Source: Actinomadura terrae
Lineage (GTDB): Bacteria; Actinomycetota; Actinomycetes; Streptosporangiales; Streptosporangiaceae
Direction of reading: 5' to 3'
DNA length: 64,000 nt
Assembly: GCF_022751215.1 (NCBI RefSeq)
Contig: NZ_JAICDG010000005.1
Span: forward strand, 594,969 to 658,968
The translations under genes were made by a program, and so were the position numbers. Shown here in pieces: positions 6,553-16,143 of this stretch; position 1 is the first letter of the stretch; every line of letters begins with the position of its first letter. The notes beneath the pieces were generated by a model. That model searched no databases, was not told the DNA's origin, and worked only from the letters and a program-made list of their open reading frames with translations.

Positions 6553-9251
6553 CCGTCACCCGACTTGCCGATCCAGGGGATGCGGCGCCCGTTGCGGCCG
6601 TGCTTGGCGATCCGATCGACGGTGGTCTTGTTGGCCTCCAACCGGGTACGGCACTCGTTGGACATCTCCCAGGCCGCGGCGTGGTTGGCGGCCGTCTCCA
6701 GCATCCGCAGCTGGTGGGCGACCTCCTGGGTGACATGGTCGGCGACGGCGGTGGTGAACTCGCCGGCGACGTAGGGCCCGAGCGCGCCCTGGGCGATCGC
6801 CTCGACCAGCATGAGCGCGCGCTCGTCGGCCTGCTGGTGGTTGTAGCGGTTGACGTACCTCGTCCAGACCCGCTGCACCACCCCGTTCGCCACGATGCCG
6901 TCGAGCTTGCCTCCCGCGTCGCGCACGGCCCTGATCCCCTGCGCGGCGTTCTCCACGCTGCTCGCGAGGTCGCGCATGCAGCGGACGTAGTAGTCGGCGA
7001 GCTCGTCCAGGTCGGCGTTGGGGGCGAGAGGTCCAAGGTCCGCCGGGGTGGGCGCGCCCAGCGATGGCGGCGGGCCCTGCGTGGGCGTGCCGTCCGCCGC
7101 GTAGCCTCCCGCGCTGTAGCCGTCGGAAGCGGCGCCGGACGCGGGGGCGGACGCGGCGGCGGGCACGTGCTCGAACTTGCGCTGGTTCTCCAGGAGCAGC
7201 CTGCGCAGCTCGACGAACGCGGGCCGGCCCGCCAGGGCGGCATCGGCCGGATCGGGGTCCAGGACCGACCTGAGCTTGGTCCAGTCCAGCGTCTCGTCCT
7301 CGACGATGACGGCCCTGACCAGGTTGATCACTATGTCCGCGCGCTCGGGGTCGCCGGCCCAGGGGCGCTGGGCGCGCAGCGCGGAGACCAGTTCCCGGAC
7401 GAACGTCGTCGCCATGCCGCGATGGTCGCGGACCCGCTGCCAGGCCCAGACGAAGCCGTTGTGGTACATGCCGGAGTCGTCGTGGAGCACCGCCTTCTTG
7501 AGGTGCGCGGGCGACGACCCGACCGTGAGCAGCACGGCGTCCGCCGCGCCCCATCCCCCGAGGTCCTCGGTCTCCATCTGGCCCAGCGTCGCCCTGACGA
7601 TCTCGCGCGCCGCCGGGCTGAGCTCCGACTGCTCCTTCATCCAGCCGATCAGCGCGGGCATGACCGGTTCCAGGCGGCCGAGCCGCGCGGCGACCTGGAC
7701 GAGGGCCGCCGCCCATTCGGGGGCGTCCTTCATCAGGTTGCGGAAGACCTTGAGCGGGACCTCGTGCCCGGCGAGCAGGTCGTCGAACCCGGCCAGGGCG
7801 CCCCGCTTGCCCGCGCCGAGCCAGCGGACCCACGCCCTGACCCGGTCCAGCCCGCCGGGCTCGGCCACGAGCAGCCGGGCGGCCAGCCGGCTCTCGTGGC
7901 CGAGCTCCGCCAGCAGCTCGGAGTTCGCCCAGGCCGGGGCGGCCGGGTCGACATGGTCGCGGATCAGCTCCGCGGTCTCCTTCAGCGCGGCGCGGTACCG
8001 GGCCGGCCGGCCAGTGAACCCGGGGGCCCGGATGGCCCGCACGACCCCCGCGAGGAACGGGTCGGCGAGCCGCCGGGACTCGGCGAGCTCAAGGTATTCG
8101 GAGACGCGCTTGTCGGGCACCTCACGCCACAGCAGCGTGCCCGCCGCGTCGACCAGCGCGTCGATCACCTCCGAGCCGCCGGTCGCGGCGACCTGGTCCC
8201 AGCGCTCCCCGATCAGCTTCAGGTCGTTCGGCTCCGCGACGCGGATGAGGTAGGCGAGCACGCGGCCCTGGGCGCCGGGCGAGATCTCGTCGCGCCGGGG
8301 GCTCAGCAGCAGCCGCCGCGCCTCGTCCTGCTTCCCGTCGGTGTTCTGGTCGGCGTAGCGCAGCACCGTCTGCGGCCACTCGACGTCCGCGAGGTGTTCG
8401 AGGGCGCGGTTCGGCTCGCTGAAGTCGGCCGGGCTGCCGCCGTCCGCGAGATACCCGACGAGCCACACCAGGTCCCGGTCGCTGAGCAGCCGGTCCAGCC
8501 ACTTCAGGTAGCGCCGCGCCGTCGCGGACGGGGGGGCGCCCTCGTCCTGCCCGCGCCAGCCCACCTCGTTCGCGTTGTCGCGGGCGCGGCGCAGGAACGC
8601 GAGCCGGATCTTGTTCGCGGGCCCGGTCGCCCAGGTCGCGGCCGTGAAGTCGGCCCGGTAGCCGTACGGGAGCAGCGCCGCCACCGCGTCCATGAACGCG
8701 AGCCGGTCCTGGAAGGACGCGTCGCCCGCGCCGACGATGTCGACCCGGCCGTCCAGCAGCAGCGCGGCCGTCCGCATGACCTTGTTCCGGTCGAAGCGCT
8801 CGATGTCGCGGACGAGGTCGGCGGCGGAGTACTCGACCGGGGAGAGCGTGACGAGGTCGCCCGGCGGGCCGTCCATCGGCAGTTCGAGGCGGTTCAACTC
8901 GCGGTAGAGCGCGGCGTAGGAGACCGGCGTCCCCTGCACCTCCCGGTAGGGGACGCAGATGTACTTGGTGAACGCGACCGGGCGGCCCGACCCGTCCCGG
9001 TGCTCGGTCCAGTCCTCGATCGACATGCCGAGGTAGCGGTCGGGCGCCTCCCCCACCCAGCTCACCGTCACCCAGGGCAGCGCGCCCTCGCCGGTGCGGT
9101 GCGCGGGCGGCGTCCCGAGCCCGTACTGGCGCAGGATGCGCCCGAAGCTCACCTTGCTGAACGGCTCGCGGCTACAGTTCAGCACCCCGTAGTCGTCGCT
9201 GCTGCCGGGCCGCTTCCCCGACAGCGCCCAGCCGGCGGTCACCTGGACCAT
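6549..9251 (-). CDS. GTPase-associated protein 1 (GAP1)-like
   Basis: The protein has 900 residues. The N-terminus (WALSGKRPGSSDDYGVLN) is the hallmark of proteins annotated as GTPase-associated protein 1-related, encoded next to TRAFAC GTPases in actinobacteria. The middle is a long alpha-helical array. The last 130 residues follow a low-complexity Ala/Ser/Pro linker (about 730-780) and form a separate helical domain. No catalytic motif is visible. ATG 9251 lies 13 bases inside the GTPase gene, whose stop is at 9239, and this overlap fixes the partnership. It probably acts as the large scaffold or effector linked to GTPase switching. This is family knowledge plus context, not shown by the sequence. 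Confidence 0.75.
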   Translation of the reverse strand: MVQVTAGWALSGKRPGSSDDYGVLNCSREPFSKVSFGRILRQYGLGTPPAHRTGEGALPWVTVSWVGEAPDRYLGMSIEDWTEHRDGSGRPVAFTKYICVPYREVQGTPVSYAALYRELNRLELPMDGPPGDLVTLSPVEYSAADLVRDIERFDRNKVMRTAALLLDGRVDIVGAGDASFQDRLAFMDAVAALLPYGYRADFTAATWATGPANKIRLAFLRRARDNANEVGWRGQDEGAPPSATARRYLKWLDRLLSDRDLVWLVGYLADGGSPADFSEPNRALEHLADVEWPQTVLRYADQNTDGKQDEARRLLLSPRRDEISPGAQGRVLAYLIRVAEPNDLKLIGERWDQVAATGGSEVIDALVDAAGTLLWREVPDKRVSEYLELAESRRLADPFLAGVVRAIRAPGFTGRPARYRAALKETAELIRDHVDPAAPAWANSELLAELGHESRLAARLLVAEPGGLDRVRAWVRWLGAGKRGALAGFDDLLAGHEVPLKVFRNLMKDAPEWAAALVQVAARLGRLEPVMPALIGWMKEQSELSPAAREIVRATLGQMETEDLGGWGAADAVLLTVGSSPAHLKKAVLHDDSGMYHNGFVWAWQRVRDHRGMATTFVRELVSALRAQRPWAGDPERADIVINLVRAVIVEDETLDWTKLRSVLDPDPADAALAGRPAFVELRRLLLENQRKFEHVPAAASAPASGAASDGYSAGGYAADGTPTQGPPPSLGAPTPADLGPLAPNADLDELADYYVRCMRDLASSVENAAQGIRAVRDAGGKLDGIVANGVVQRVWTRYVNRYNHQQADERALMLVEAIAQGALGPYVAGEFTTAVADHVTQEVAHQLRMLETAANHAAAWEMSNECRTRLEANKTTVDRIAKHGRNGRRIPWIGKSGDG

Positions 9252-10342
9252 TGCGGCGTCTTCCCGTCGAGCCTGTTGCCGAGCCACAGCACCGGCTCCA
9301 CCACGTTGATCGGCCACACCTTCCCGCGGATCTCGACGCTGCCGTCGGCGCTCTTGCTGATGTTCCAGTAGTCGTTCTCGGTGAACCGGTCGGACTCGCC
9401 CATGTAGAAGCCGACGGCGGACGTCGCGTAGTAGCGCACCCGCTCGTGGTGGAAGTACTTCTGGATGCTGCTGAGGACGAGGTCGGCGTTGCCGACCTTG
9501 GAGTCCTTGCACAGCTCGGAGAAGAAGTGCCCGGCCGAGTCCTCGCGGACGCGCGGGAGCATCTGCGGGCTGTCGTCGTAGGTGAGGTACCCGCCGACCC
9601 GCGCCCGCCGGAACACCTCCGGCGCGTCGAACTTGGTCACGCAGACCGCGAGGTGCTGCGGCAGCTTCGCGTCCTTGGAGCCGCGGTCGCGGAACACCTG
9701 CCGCGACAGCTTCAGCAGCGTCCGCTGGAAGTAGCTGTAGGAGTCGCCCTGCCGCCGCTCGCGGGTCGGGTCGAACAGGTAGACGATCCCGTCGCAGCCC
9801 GCGAGGTGCTCGATGATGCGGTCCTCGTCGGCCTCGCCCTGCTCCTCCTCCTGCTCGTCGTCGAAGCCGAGGTTGTCGTCGCCGCCGGACGGCGCCATCG
9901 ACTCGCCCGGGACGGACTTGCTCGCGTGGACGGCGCCGGGCGAGTCGAGCAGGTCGATGTTGACCTCGATCGGCACGTCCTGGAACTTCTTCCCGAACCG
10001 CCTGCCGGTCGGCTGCTGGGTCGTGCCGCGCAGCGTCCAGCTCAGCGCGTTGGAGAACTTCGTCGCGGCGGGGAACCGGCGGTGCTGGGTGAGCATGCCG
10101 GTCTGGGTGTCGAGGAAGTCGTTGGACTCCTCGTTCACGCCGAACAGCATCCAGTCGCCGGACGTGCGCAGCACCGCGACCTGGAGCGCGGCGAGGAACG
10201 TCGTCTTGCCGCTCTCCGGCGCGCCCCACAGCCCGATTCGCCGCAGCTCCCGCTGGGGCTGGACGATGTCCGGGTGCGGAGGCACCGGTTGTCCTTGCGC
10301 CGCGTTCTGCGGCGGCGGGGAGAACTGCGAAGGGGTGGTCAC
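9239..10342 (-). CDS. TRAFAC-class GTPase
   Basis: The protein has 367 residues. It has a P-loop at 40-47 (GAPESGKT), G3 DSPG at 133-136 and G4 TKFD at 236-239, so GTP rather than ATP is expected. A proline-rich tail of about 30 residues precedes the G domain. Between G3 and G4 there is an acidic insert (about 153-175, rich in Asp and Glu) absent from ordinary small GTPases. The GTG start at 10342 overlaps the stop of the vWA-like gene (GTGA). It is the central switch of the operon. In related conflict systems the GTPase is predicted to gate the effector through GAP1. Confidence 0.85.
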   Translation of the reverse strand: MTTPSQFSPPPQNAAQGQPVPPHPDIVQPQRELRRIGLWGAPESGKTTFLAALQVAVLRTSGDWMLFGVNEESNDFLDTQTGMLTQHRRFPAATKFSNALSWTLRGTTQQPTGRRFGKKFQDVPIEVNIDLLDSPGAVHASKSVPGESMAPSGGDDNLGFDDEQEEEQGEADEDRIIEHLAGCDGIVYLFDPTRERRQGDSYSYFQRTLLKLSRQVFRDRGSKDAKLPQHLAVCVTKFDAPEVFRRARVGGYLTYDDSPQMLPRVREDSAGHFFSELCKDSKVGNADLVLSSIQKYFHHERVRYYATSAVGFYMGESDRFTENDYWNISKSADGSVEIRGKVWPINVVEPVLWLGNRLDGKTPQWSR

Positions 10343-12156
10343 CGGGCACCTCGTTCCAGATCGGCCAGGGGAAGGTTGAGTGTCTGCGGCGCGGACGGGA
10401 GCAGGCCGAGCCCCACCCCGAGCCGCCGCGCGTCGATGTCGTCGAGATCGTGGACGCCCGCGGCGCCGAGGGCGTCCCAGACGGGATGGTCGCGGGCGCC
10501 GTCCCCGTGCAGGACGGCCGCGCAGGCGACGCCCGCGCGGGTGAGGGCGGCGTGCGCCGACGGCCAGCTCCGCTCGAACTGGCAGGGCAGGACGTCGTCG
10601 AACTCGCCCTGGATGGGCGGGTGCGGGGGCCGCCCGCCGACCGTCAGCAGGATCGTCCGCGCCGCCGGACGCCCGGCCGCGCCGTACCCGACGAGGCGCT
10701 CGGCGACCTCGTGCAGGGCGTCCTCGACCGGGGCCGCCTCGGGGTACTCGACCGGGCTCGGACGCAGCCGGGCCAGCGCCGCGACGGCGGTCGCGGGCGT
10801 GTCGAGCCAGCCGCCGAGGACGGGCCTGCGCTTCTCCTTGCCGCGCCCGTAGGCGTGGTCCTGGTAGCCGAGCACCGCCACGCGGACGAGGCCGGTGCCG
10901 GGGTAGGTCGCGTCCACGGCGGACACCAGCTCGCGCAGCAGGCCCAGCCTGCGCTGGACCAGCTCGTCCACGCCGCCGAGCTCGACCGCGCAGACCAGGT
11001 CGACGCGCTCGGTGAGGATCTCCAGCCGGTCGGGCAGGCCGTCCAGCAGCTCGGGCAGCGACTCGGCCACCGGCGCCAGCTCGGCGGGCTCGGTGATCCG
11101 CACCCGGCCGGGCCCGTCCAGCACGACCTTGACGTCGGCGGGCAGCGGCGCCGCGCCCGCCGCCAGCAGCGTCCAGTGCTCGGCGCTCGCGGCGACGGCG
11201 GCGAGGACGGTCGTCTCGGCGGCGCCGGGCGGGCTCTCCAGCCGGAACGCGCGGGTCGCCCCGGCGGGCGTCCCGGCGGGGAACAGCGGGATCAGCCGGG
11301 GGCCGACGCGGCGCGTGCCCGGCTCGACCCCGGCCGCGAGCAGCCCCACGTCGTGCCGGGTGGGCAGCGTGGCGATCAGCGGGCCGAGCAGGTCGCGGGC
11401 GCTCGACTCCCCGGCGGGCACGACCTCGGCGTTCGGGTGCCGCTTGCGCAGGAACCGCACGGCCCGGTCGGGGACCGGCCAGCCGATCTCCCGGTAGGCG
11501 AGCACGATGTCGTCGCCGGGTTCGTCGAGCCGCTGCGGCAGGCCGTCGCGCAGCGCCCGCCACAGCGTGTCGCGGTCGAGGTCGGCGAGCCCGCCCGCGA
11601 GCTGGAAGCGCCGCTCGCCCGGGTCGCGGGACAGGAACGGCAGCAGCGTCTCCCACGGCGTGACCTCGGGGGTGTCGTACCCGCGCGGGATCATCAGCTC
11701 GTCCAGCACGACGCGGGTCACGGTCAGCCCGTGCTCGGCACCGATCTCGGCGACGACCAGGCCGCGGCCCTGCCCCATCCGGTGCAGCGCGTTCGCGAGC
11801 ACGGAGTGCAGCGCGGCGTCGGGCATCGGCGGCACGTCCACCGCCTGCCTGGCCCGCACCCACTCCTGCGGGGTCGGCCTGCCGCCCCGCACGAACAGGT
11901 CGTCGGTGAGACCCGCGCGGACGACGGCCAGCAGGTCGCGCTCGCGCCGCGCGGTCGCGAGCCGCTCCTCGAACTCGCGCGCGAACTGCGGGTCGGGGAC
12001 GCCGAACCGCCACTCGCCGTGCAGCGGCCACCGGCACTCCGAGCAGCGCGCCTCCTCGACCTTGATCGGGCATCCGCACACCGGGCATCCCGGGCGTGCG
12101 CGCACCATGGCGCCGGTGCCCGCGCCCGCGCCGGCGGGCTGCTCACCGGTCGACAT
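10339..12156 (-). CDS. Zinc-ribbon / vWA-like protein
   Basis: The protein has 605 residues. The N-terminus holds a four-Cys zinc ribbon (C24, C27, C38, C41; GCPVCGCPI and ARCSECRW). After a helical segment, the C-terminal half (about 380-590) has the alternating strands and helices of a von Willebrand factor A-like fold (DLVCAVELGGVDELV, RTILLTVGGRP). The canonical MIDAS DxSxS is not evident, so metal binding is uncertain. The ATG at 12156 is 14 bases inside the AAA gene. MoxR/AAA-vWA pairing is a standard feature of NTP-dependent conflict systems. Here the AAA member is CbbX-like, which makes this a variant of the theme. Confidence 0.65.
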   Translation of the reverse strand: MSTGEQPAGAGAGTGAMVRARPGCPVCGCPIKVEEARCSECRWPLHGEWRFGVPDPQFAREFEERLATARRERDLLAVVRAGLTDDLFVRGGRPTPQEWVRARQAVDVPPMPDAALHSVLANALHRMGQGRGLVVAEIGAEHGLTVTRVVLDELMIPRGYDTPEVTPWETLLPFLSRDPGERRFQLAGGLADLDRDTLWRALRDGLPQRLDEPGDDIVLAYREIGWPVPDRAVRFLRKRHPNAEVVPAGESSARDLLGPLIATLPTRHDVGLLAAGVEPGTRRVGPRLIPLFPAGTPAGATRAFRLESPPGAAETTVLAAVAASAEHWTLLAAGAAPLPADVKVVLDGPGRVRITEPAELAPVAESLPELLDGLPDRLEILTERVDLVCAVELGGVDELVQRRLGLLRELVSAVDATYPGTGLVRVAVLGYQDHAYGRGKEKRRPVLGGWLDTPATAVAALARLRPSPVEYPEAAPVEDALHEVAERLVGYGAAGRPAARTILLTVGGRPPHPPIQGEFDDVLPCQFERSWPSAHAALTRAGVACAAVLHGDGARDHPVWDALGAAGVHDLDDIDARRLGVGLGLLPSAPQTLNLPLADLERGAR

Positions 12157-14743
12157 CGGCCACCTCCGCGGAGAGCGGCCCGGCGGACGGCGGCTCGGGC
12201 ACGTCCTCGGGCAGGAAGGTGTCGACGTCGGCGTCGGGCGCGTCGGCCGTGCGGGCGGCGAGCCGCACCTCCATCGCGCGCAGCAGCTGCTCCCGGACGG
12301 TGCGCGCGTTGCCGAAGTCGTTCGGATTCGCCCGGCGCTCGGCGGCCAGCCACGCGAGCGCGCGGACGCGCGTCGCCTCCGGGACGCCGTAGCCCTCGGC
12401 CCCGGCCATCTTCACCAGAATCCGCACCAGTTCCTCGGGCGTGTAGTCGGGGAACTCCACCCGCACCGTGAACCGTGACCGCAGGCCCGTGTTGGCGGCG
12501 AGGAACGTCCGCATCTCGTCCGGGTACCCGGCGGCGATCACGGTGAGCCGGCCGCGCAGGTTCTCCATCTCCTGGGTGATCGTGTCGAGCGCCTCCCGTC
12601 CGAAGTCGCGGCCGTCGTCGCCCCTGGCCAGCGCGTACGCCTCGTCGATGAACAGCACCCCGTCCATCGCCTCGCGGACCTTCTCGCGGGTGCGCGGCGC
12701 GGTGTGCCCGATGTACTCGCCGACGAGGTCGGCGCGGCCGGTGTCGACGACGTGCCCGCTGGTGAGCAGCCCGAGGTCGCGGAAGATCCGGCCGATGATG
12801 CGGGCGACGGTCGTCTTGCCGGTGCCGGGCGGGCCGAGGAACAGCAGGTGCGGCGCGACGACCTCGCCCCTGCCGCGCCGCTGCTTCAGCCTGACCTGCG
12901 CGACCAGGTCGCGGATCGCCTTCTTCACCGGGTCGAGGCCGATCATCTGGTCCAGCTCGCCGAGCAGGACGGGCAGCTCCGGCACCGCCGTGCGCAGGTG
13001 CACCCGCAGCCGCTCGGGCAGGTCGCCGGGCTCCAGCGGACGGTCGACGTCCGCGCGCGTCCGCAGCACCCACCGGCGCTTCACGTCGTCGGCGAGGTCG
13101 CGCATCGCGCCCGCGTTGCCGAACCCGGGGCCGCGCGTGCGGTGCATGCCCGCGACGACGCGGCGCAGGTCGTCCTCGGTCTCCCGGGACCAGGTGAGGC
13201 CCTGCTCGCCGAGCCGCGCGAGTGCGATGCCCGCGAGCGTGTCGGCGTCGTAGTCGGGGAACGCGATGACGTTCGCCTCGGGGAAGCGGCGGCGCAGCCC
13301 GGGGTTGGCGTCCAGGAAGTCCTTCATCCGGTCGGGGTAGCCCGCCGCGATCACGACGAGCCGGCCCCGGTCGTTCTCCATCCGGGTCAGCAGCACGCCG
13401 ATCGCGTCGCTCCCGAACCCGTCGGCCTGGTCGGCGAGCATGTACGCCTCGTCGATGAACAGCACGCCGTCGAGCGCGCTGTCGATCACCGCCTGCGTCT
13501 TCTGCGCGGTCTCCCCCACGTACTGCCCGATCAGCGTGGACGCCGTCGCCTCCACCAGGTGCCCGCGCCGCAGCACGCCCAGCTCCCGGTACATCTCGCC
13601 GACGAGCCGCGCCACCGTCGTCTTGCCCGTGCCCGGGTTGCCGGTGAACACCAGGTGGTGCGCGGCGGGCTCGGCGGTGCCGCGGCCCTCCGCGCGCATC
13701 CGGTTCTCGGCCTCGATGAGCAGCCGCATGCCCTGGAGGTGGTCCTTGACCGCGTCCAGCCCGGCCAGCCGGTCGAGCCGCTGCCACACGTCCTCGTGGC
13801 CGGACGCGGCGGTGGTCACCCAGCCCCGCTCGCGCAGCACCGCGCCGTCCAGCGGGACGTCCTCGGCGGCGAGGCCGCGCAGCCGCTGCTCCCACGTCCG
13901 CGCGGGCTCGGCCGTCGCCGCCATCGCGCGGACGGCCTGCGCCAGCCCCGTCCAGTCGCCGATCCTCAGCCGCGGCCGCCCAGTCAGCCGCTGGACGTGC
14001 ACGAGCCGCGCCAGCTCGGCCTCGTCGGGCTCGCCGACCCGGCCCGGACCGCCGCCGCGCTCGGCGAGCCGCCGCGCCCACTCCTCCAGCGTCGGGAAGC
14101 CGCGCACGTCCCGGACGAAGTCGCGGACGTCGGCGAGCGACGCCTTCCGCGACACCAGCACGCACTTGTTGCGGGCGCTGCCCCGGTAGGCGACCCACTC
14201 GGCGAACACGGTCGCGAGCGCGCGTCCGGCGACGGTGTGGCTCAGCACCTCTTCGGCGTGCAGCACGACGACCGCCGCGCGCATCGCGTCCTGCCGCATG
14301 AGGTGGTCGAGCGTCATCACCGCGTGCGCGTCGGACATGCCGGAGTTCGCGGCGGCGGGCTCCTCCGGGGCGGGCTCGGGCGCCCGCGTCACCACCCGGT
14401 CGCCCAGCGGGCCGCTGAAACCGGGCCGCATGCGCCGGGGCCCGCTCGCCGCCTGCCGCGCCGCCGCCGTCTCCGGACGGACGAGCCGCCGCGACTCCAC
14501 GTCCCGGAAATAGACCTTGCGGTGCAGCGAGTAGAAGACGATCGCCTCGTAACCGGCGGCGTGCAGCGCCTCCCACAGCGCGGTCTCGATCCCGAACGTG
14601 CGGTACGCGCTGTCGACGAACGCGTCGTCGGCGCCGGACCCGTGCACGATCATCACCGGGTCGCCCTCGACCGCCGCGCGGCGCAGGCTCAGCAGGCGCC
14701 CCGCCGCCGGGCTCGAAGACCGCTCCACGCCCCCCGCCCTCAA
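12143..14743 (-). CDS. Tandem AAA+ ATPase of the CbbX/SpoVK type
   Basis: The protein has about 866 residues. It contains two complete AAA+ modules: Walker A at 368-376 (GNPGTGKTT) with Walker B DE 431-432, and Walker A at 637-645 (GPPGTGKTT) with DE 700-701. Both have the CbxX pore and sensor signatures (IGQYVGETAQKT, VGEYIGHTAPRT, VIAAGYPD). A separate N-terminal domain (about 30-220) with a Rossmann-like pattern precedes them. The first codon is TTG 14743, overlapping the upstream stop (TTGA). GTG 14728 is an alternative. It is a likely hexameric remodeller acting on the vWA/GTPase complex. Confidence 0.85.
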   Translation of the reverse strand: MRAGGVERSSSPAAGRLLSLRRAAVEGDPVMIVHGSGADDAFVDSAYRTFGIETALWEALHAAGYEAIVFYSLHRKVYFRDVESRRLVRPETAAARQAASGPRRMRPGFSGPLGDRVVTRAPEPAPEEPAAANSGMSDAHAVMTLDHLMRQDAMRAAVVVLHAEEVLSHTVAGRALATVFAEWVAYRGSARNKCVLVSRKASLADVRDFVRDVRGFPTLEEWARRLAERGGGPGRVGEPDEAELARLVHVQRLTGRPRLRIGDWTGLAQAVRAMAATAEPARTWEQRLRGLAAEDVPLDGAVLRERGWVTTAASGHEDVWQRLDRLAGLDAVKDHLQGMRLLIEAENRMRAEGRGTAEPAAHHLVFTGNPGTGKTTVARLVGEMYRELGVLRRGHLVEATASTLIGQYVGETAQKTQAVIDSALDGVLFIDEAYMLADQADGFGSDAIGVLLTRMENDRGRLVVIAAGYPDRMKDFLDANPGLRRRFPEANVIAFPDYDADTLAGIALARLGEQGLTWSRETEDDLRRVVAGMHRTRGPGFGNAGAMRDLADDVKRRWVLRTRADVDRPLEPGDLPERLRVHLRTAVPELPVLLGELDQMIGLDPVKKAIRDLVAQVRLKQRRGRGEVVAPHLLFLGPPGTGKTTVARIIGRIFRDLGLLTSGHVVDTGRADLVGEYIGHTAPRTREKVREAMDGVLFIDEAYALARGDDGRDFGREALDTITQEMENLRGRLTVIAAGYPDEMRTFLAANTGLRSRFTVRVEFPDYTPEELVRILVKMAGAEGYGVPEATRVRALAWLAAERRANPNDFGNARTVREQLLRAMEVRLAARTADAPDADVDTFLPEDVPEPPSAGPLSAEVADVDR

Positions 14744-16143
14744 AGCCGCTCGCCCGGCCTGGACCCGTCGCCCTCAGAACGCACGGAGAGTCCGCTCCTT
14801 TCGGCGCGCAGCGTGTCGAAGTCGGTGAGCGCCGGATCGGCGCGCGGGGCGTCGGCCGTCGGCTCGCCCACCGGCAGCCCCCGGTCGCGCAGGCTCGTCG
14901 CGATCTCCCGCGCGCGCTCGGTCAGCTCCTCCTCGGACGCGGTGTCGCGGTCGTAGGACAGGATGCGGACCGCGAGCGTCCCCGGCCCGCCGTCCTCCTC
15001 CTCGTGCGCGACCTCGATGACGATCTCGTTGTCGTTGAGATGGCGGAGCTTGCTGTAGAACGCGGCGCGCTGGTCGTCGCCCGCGTAGGCGTTCTCCGCC
15101 CAGGAGAACCCGGTCGCGTGCTCGACCGCGTCCACGACCTGCTCGGCGACGTTGACGCGCGCCTGCGAGGCCAGCACCGCCGCGGTCGCGCGGGCGACGG
15201 TCTCCTCCAGGCGGCGCTCCAGGTCGGGCGCGTCCCGCCGGACGATCTCGCGCAACTCCTCGGTGGTCGGCTCCGCGTCCGCGCCGAGCCCGCCCAGTCG
15301 CTCGTCGAGCTCGGCGCGCAGCTCGGAGAGGCCGCCGCCCGACCAGTGGTCCACGTCGAACGACACCCCCTCGATCGGCTCGCCGCGCTCGTCCGGCGCG
15401 GGCAGGTCCGCGCTGAACCGCACCCGCTCGGCGACGACGGTCAGCGCGTCCAGCGCCGCGAGCCGCGCCGCCTGCCATTCCTGGTCGAGCAGGACGAGGT
15501 CGGCGCGCAGCTCCGCGAGGTCGAGGTAGGTCTCCTGGAGCAGGCTCAGCGACTCCGCCGCCAGCCCAGCCGCGAGGTTGGCCTCGGCGGTGGCGATGCG
15601 GCGCTCCAGCCGGTCGAGCCGTCCGGGCGCGAACCGCTCGTGCGGCAGCTCGGCGCGGATCGCGTCGCGCATCAGCCGCGCGTCGGCGAGCGCGTGCTCG
15701 GCGGCGGCCGCCGCGCGGTCCCGGTCGGCGCGGATCCCATCCAGCTCGCGGCCCAGCTCCTGGATCTCCGCGCGCCGCTCGGCCCGCTCCCGCTCGATCG
15801 CCGAGCGGATCCGCTCGTCCTGCTCCGCGCGGGTCTGCTCCACCGCCGACTCCACCGCCGCGCCGATCTGCCCGCGCAGCCGGTCGGACTGCTCGCGCAG
15901 CCGCTGCGCGGTGCGCAGCTCCGCCCGCTTCGCCTCGTCGCTGAGCCCGGTCAGCACCTGCTCGACGCGCCGCTGCCGCCCCTCCACCTGCTTGAACGTG
16001 CGCTCCAGCTCCTCGCGCTGCTGCTTGCGGACGGCCTCGACCAGCTTCGGCATGTCACCGCGGACCTGGCGCAGCTTGCGGGCGGCGGTCTGCGCCTCCC
16101 GCCAGGCCCCCTCGTCCACCGTGATCCGCTTCGCTCCGCTCAC
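14740..16143 (-). CDS. Long coiled-coil protein of the conflict operon
   Basis: The protein has 467 residues. Residues about 40-190 are predicted continuous coiled coil, rich in Arg, Glu, Gln and Ala, reminiscent of an SMC arm but without an ATPase head. The C-terminal third (about 290-440) is mixed alpha/beta. No family is recognised. The ATG at 16143 overlaps the stop of the radical-SAM gene by 4 bases. It was probably made to bridge components of the complex. That is inference from composition and position. Confidence 0.65.
   Translation of the reverse strand: MSGAKRITVDEGAWREAQTAARKLRQVRGDMPKLVEAVRKQQREELERTFKQVEGRQRRVEQVLTGLSDEAKRAELRTAQRLREQSDRLRGQIGAAVESAVEQTRAEQDERIRSAIERERAERRAEIQELGRELDGIRADRDRAAAAAEHALADARLMRDAIRAELPHERFAPGRLDRLERRIATAEANLAAGLAAESLSLLQETYLDLAELRADLVLLDQEWQAARLAALDALTVVAERVRFSADLPAPDERGEPIEGVSFDVDHWSGGGLSELRAELDERLGGLGADAEPTTEELREIVRRDAPDLERRLEETVARATAAVLASQARVNVAEQVVDAVEHATGFSWAENAYAGDDQRAAFYSKLRHLNDNEIVIEVAHEEEDGGPGTLAVRILSYDRDTASEEELTERAREIATSLRDRGLPVGEPTADAPRADPALTDFDTLRAERSGLSVRSEGDGSRPGERL

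Noticed and set aside
6600..9371. 923-codon plus-strand frame opposite the GAP1-like gene
   Set aside because: Same antisense effect. No family features, and the opposite strand fits an overlapping operon.
10343..12088. Upstream extension of the GTPase frame through the vWA-like gene
   Set aside because: The extension is Arg/Ala-rich antifunctional sequence in the wrong frame of the vWA-like gene. GTG 10342 with GTGA overlap is the natural start.
12704..14956. 750-codon plus-strand frame opposite the tandem AAA gene
   Set aside because: Shadow of the AAA gene, which has two complete Walker A/B sets.
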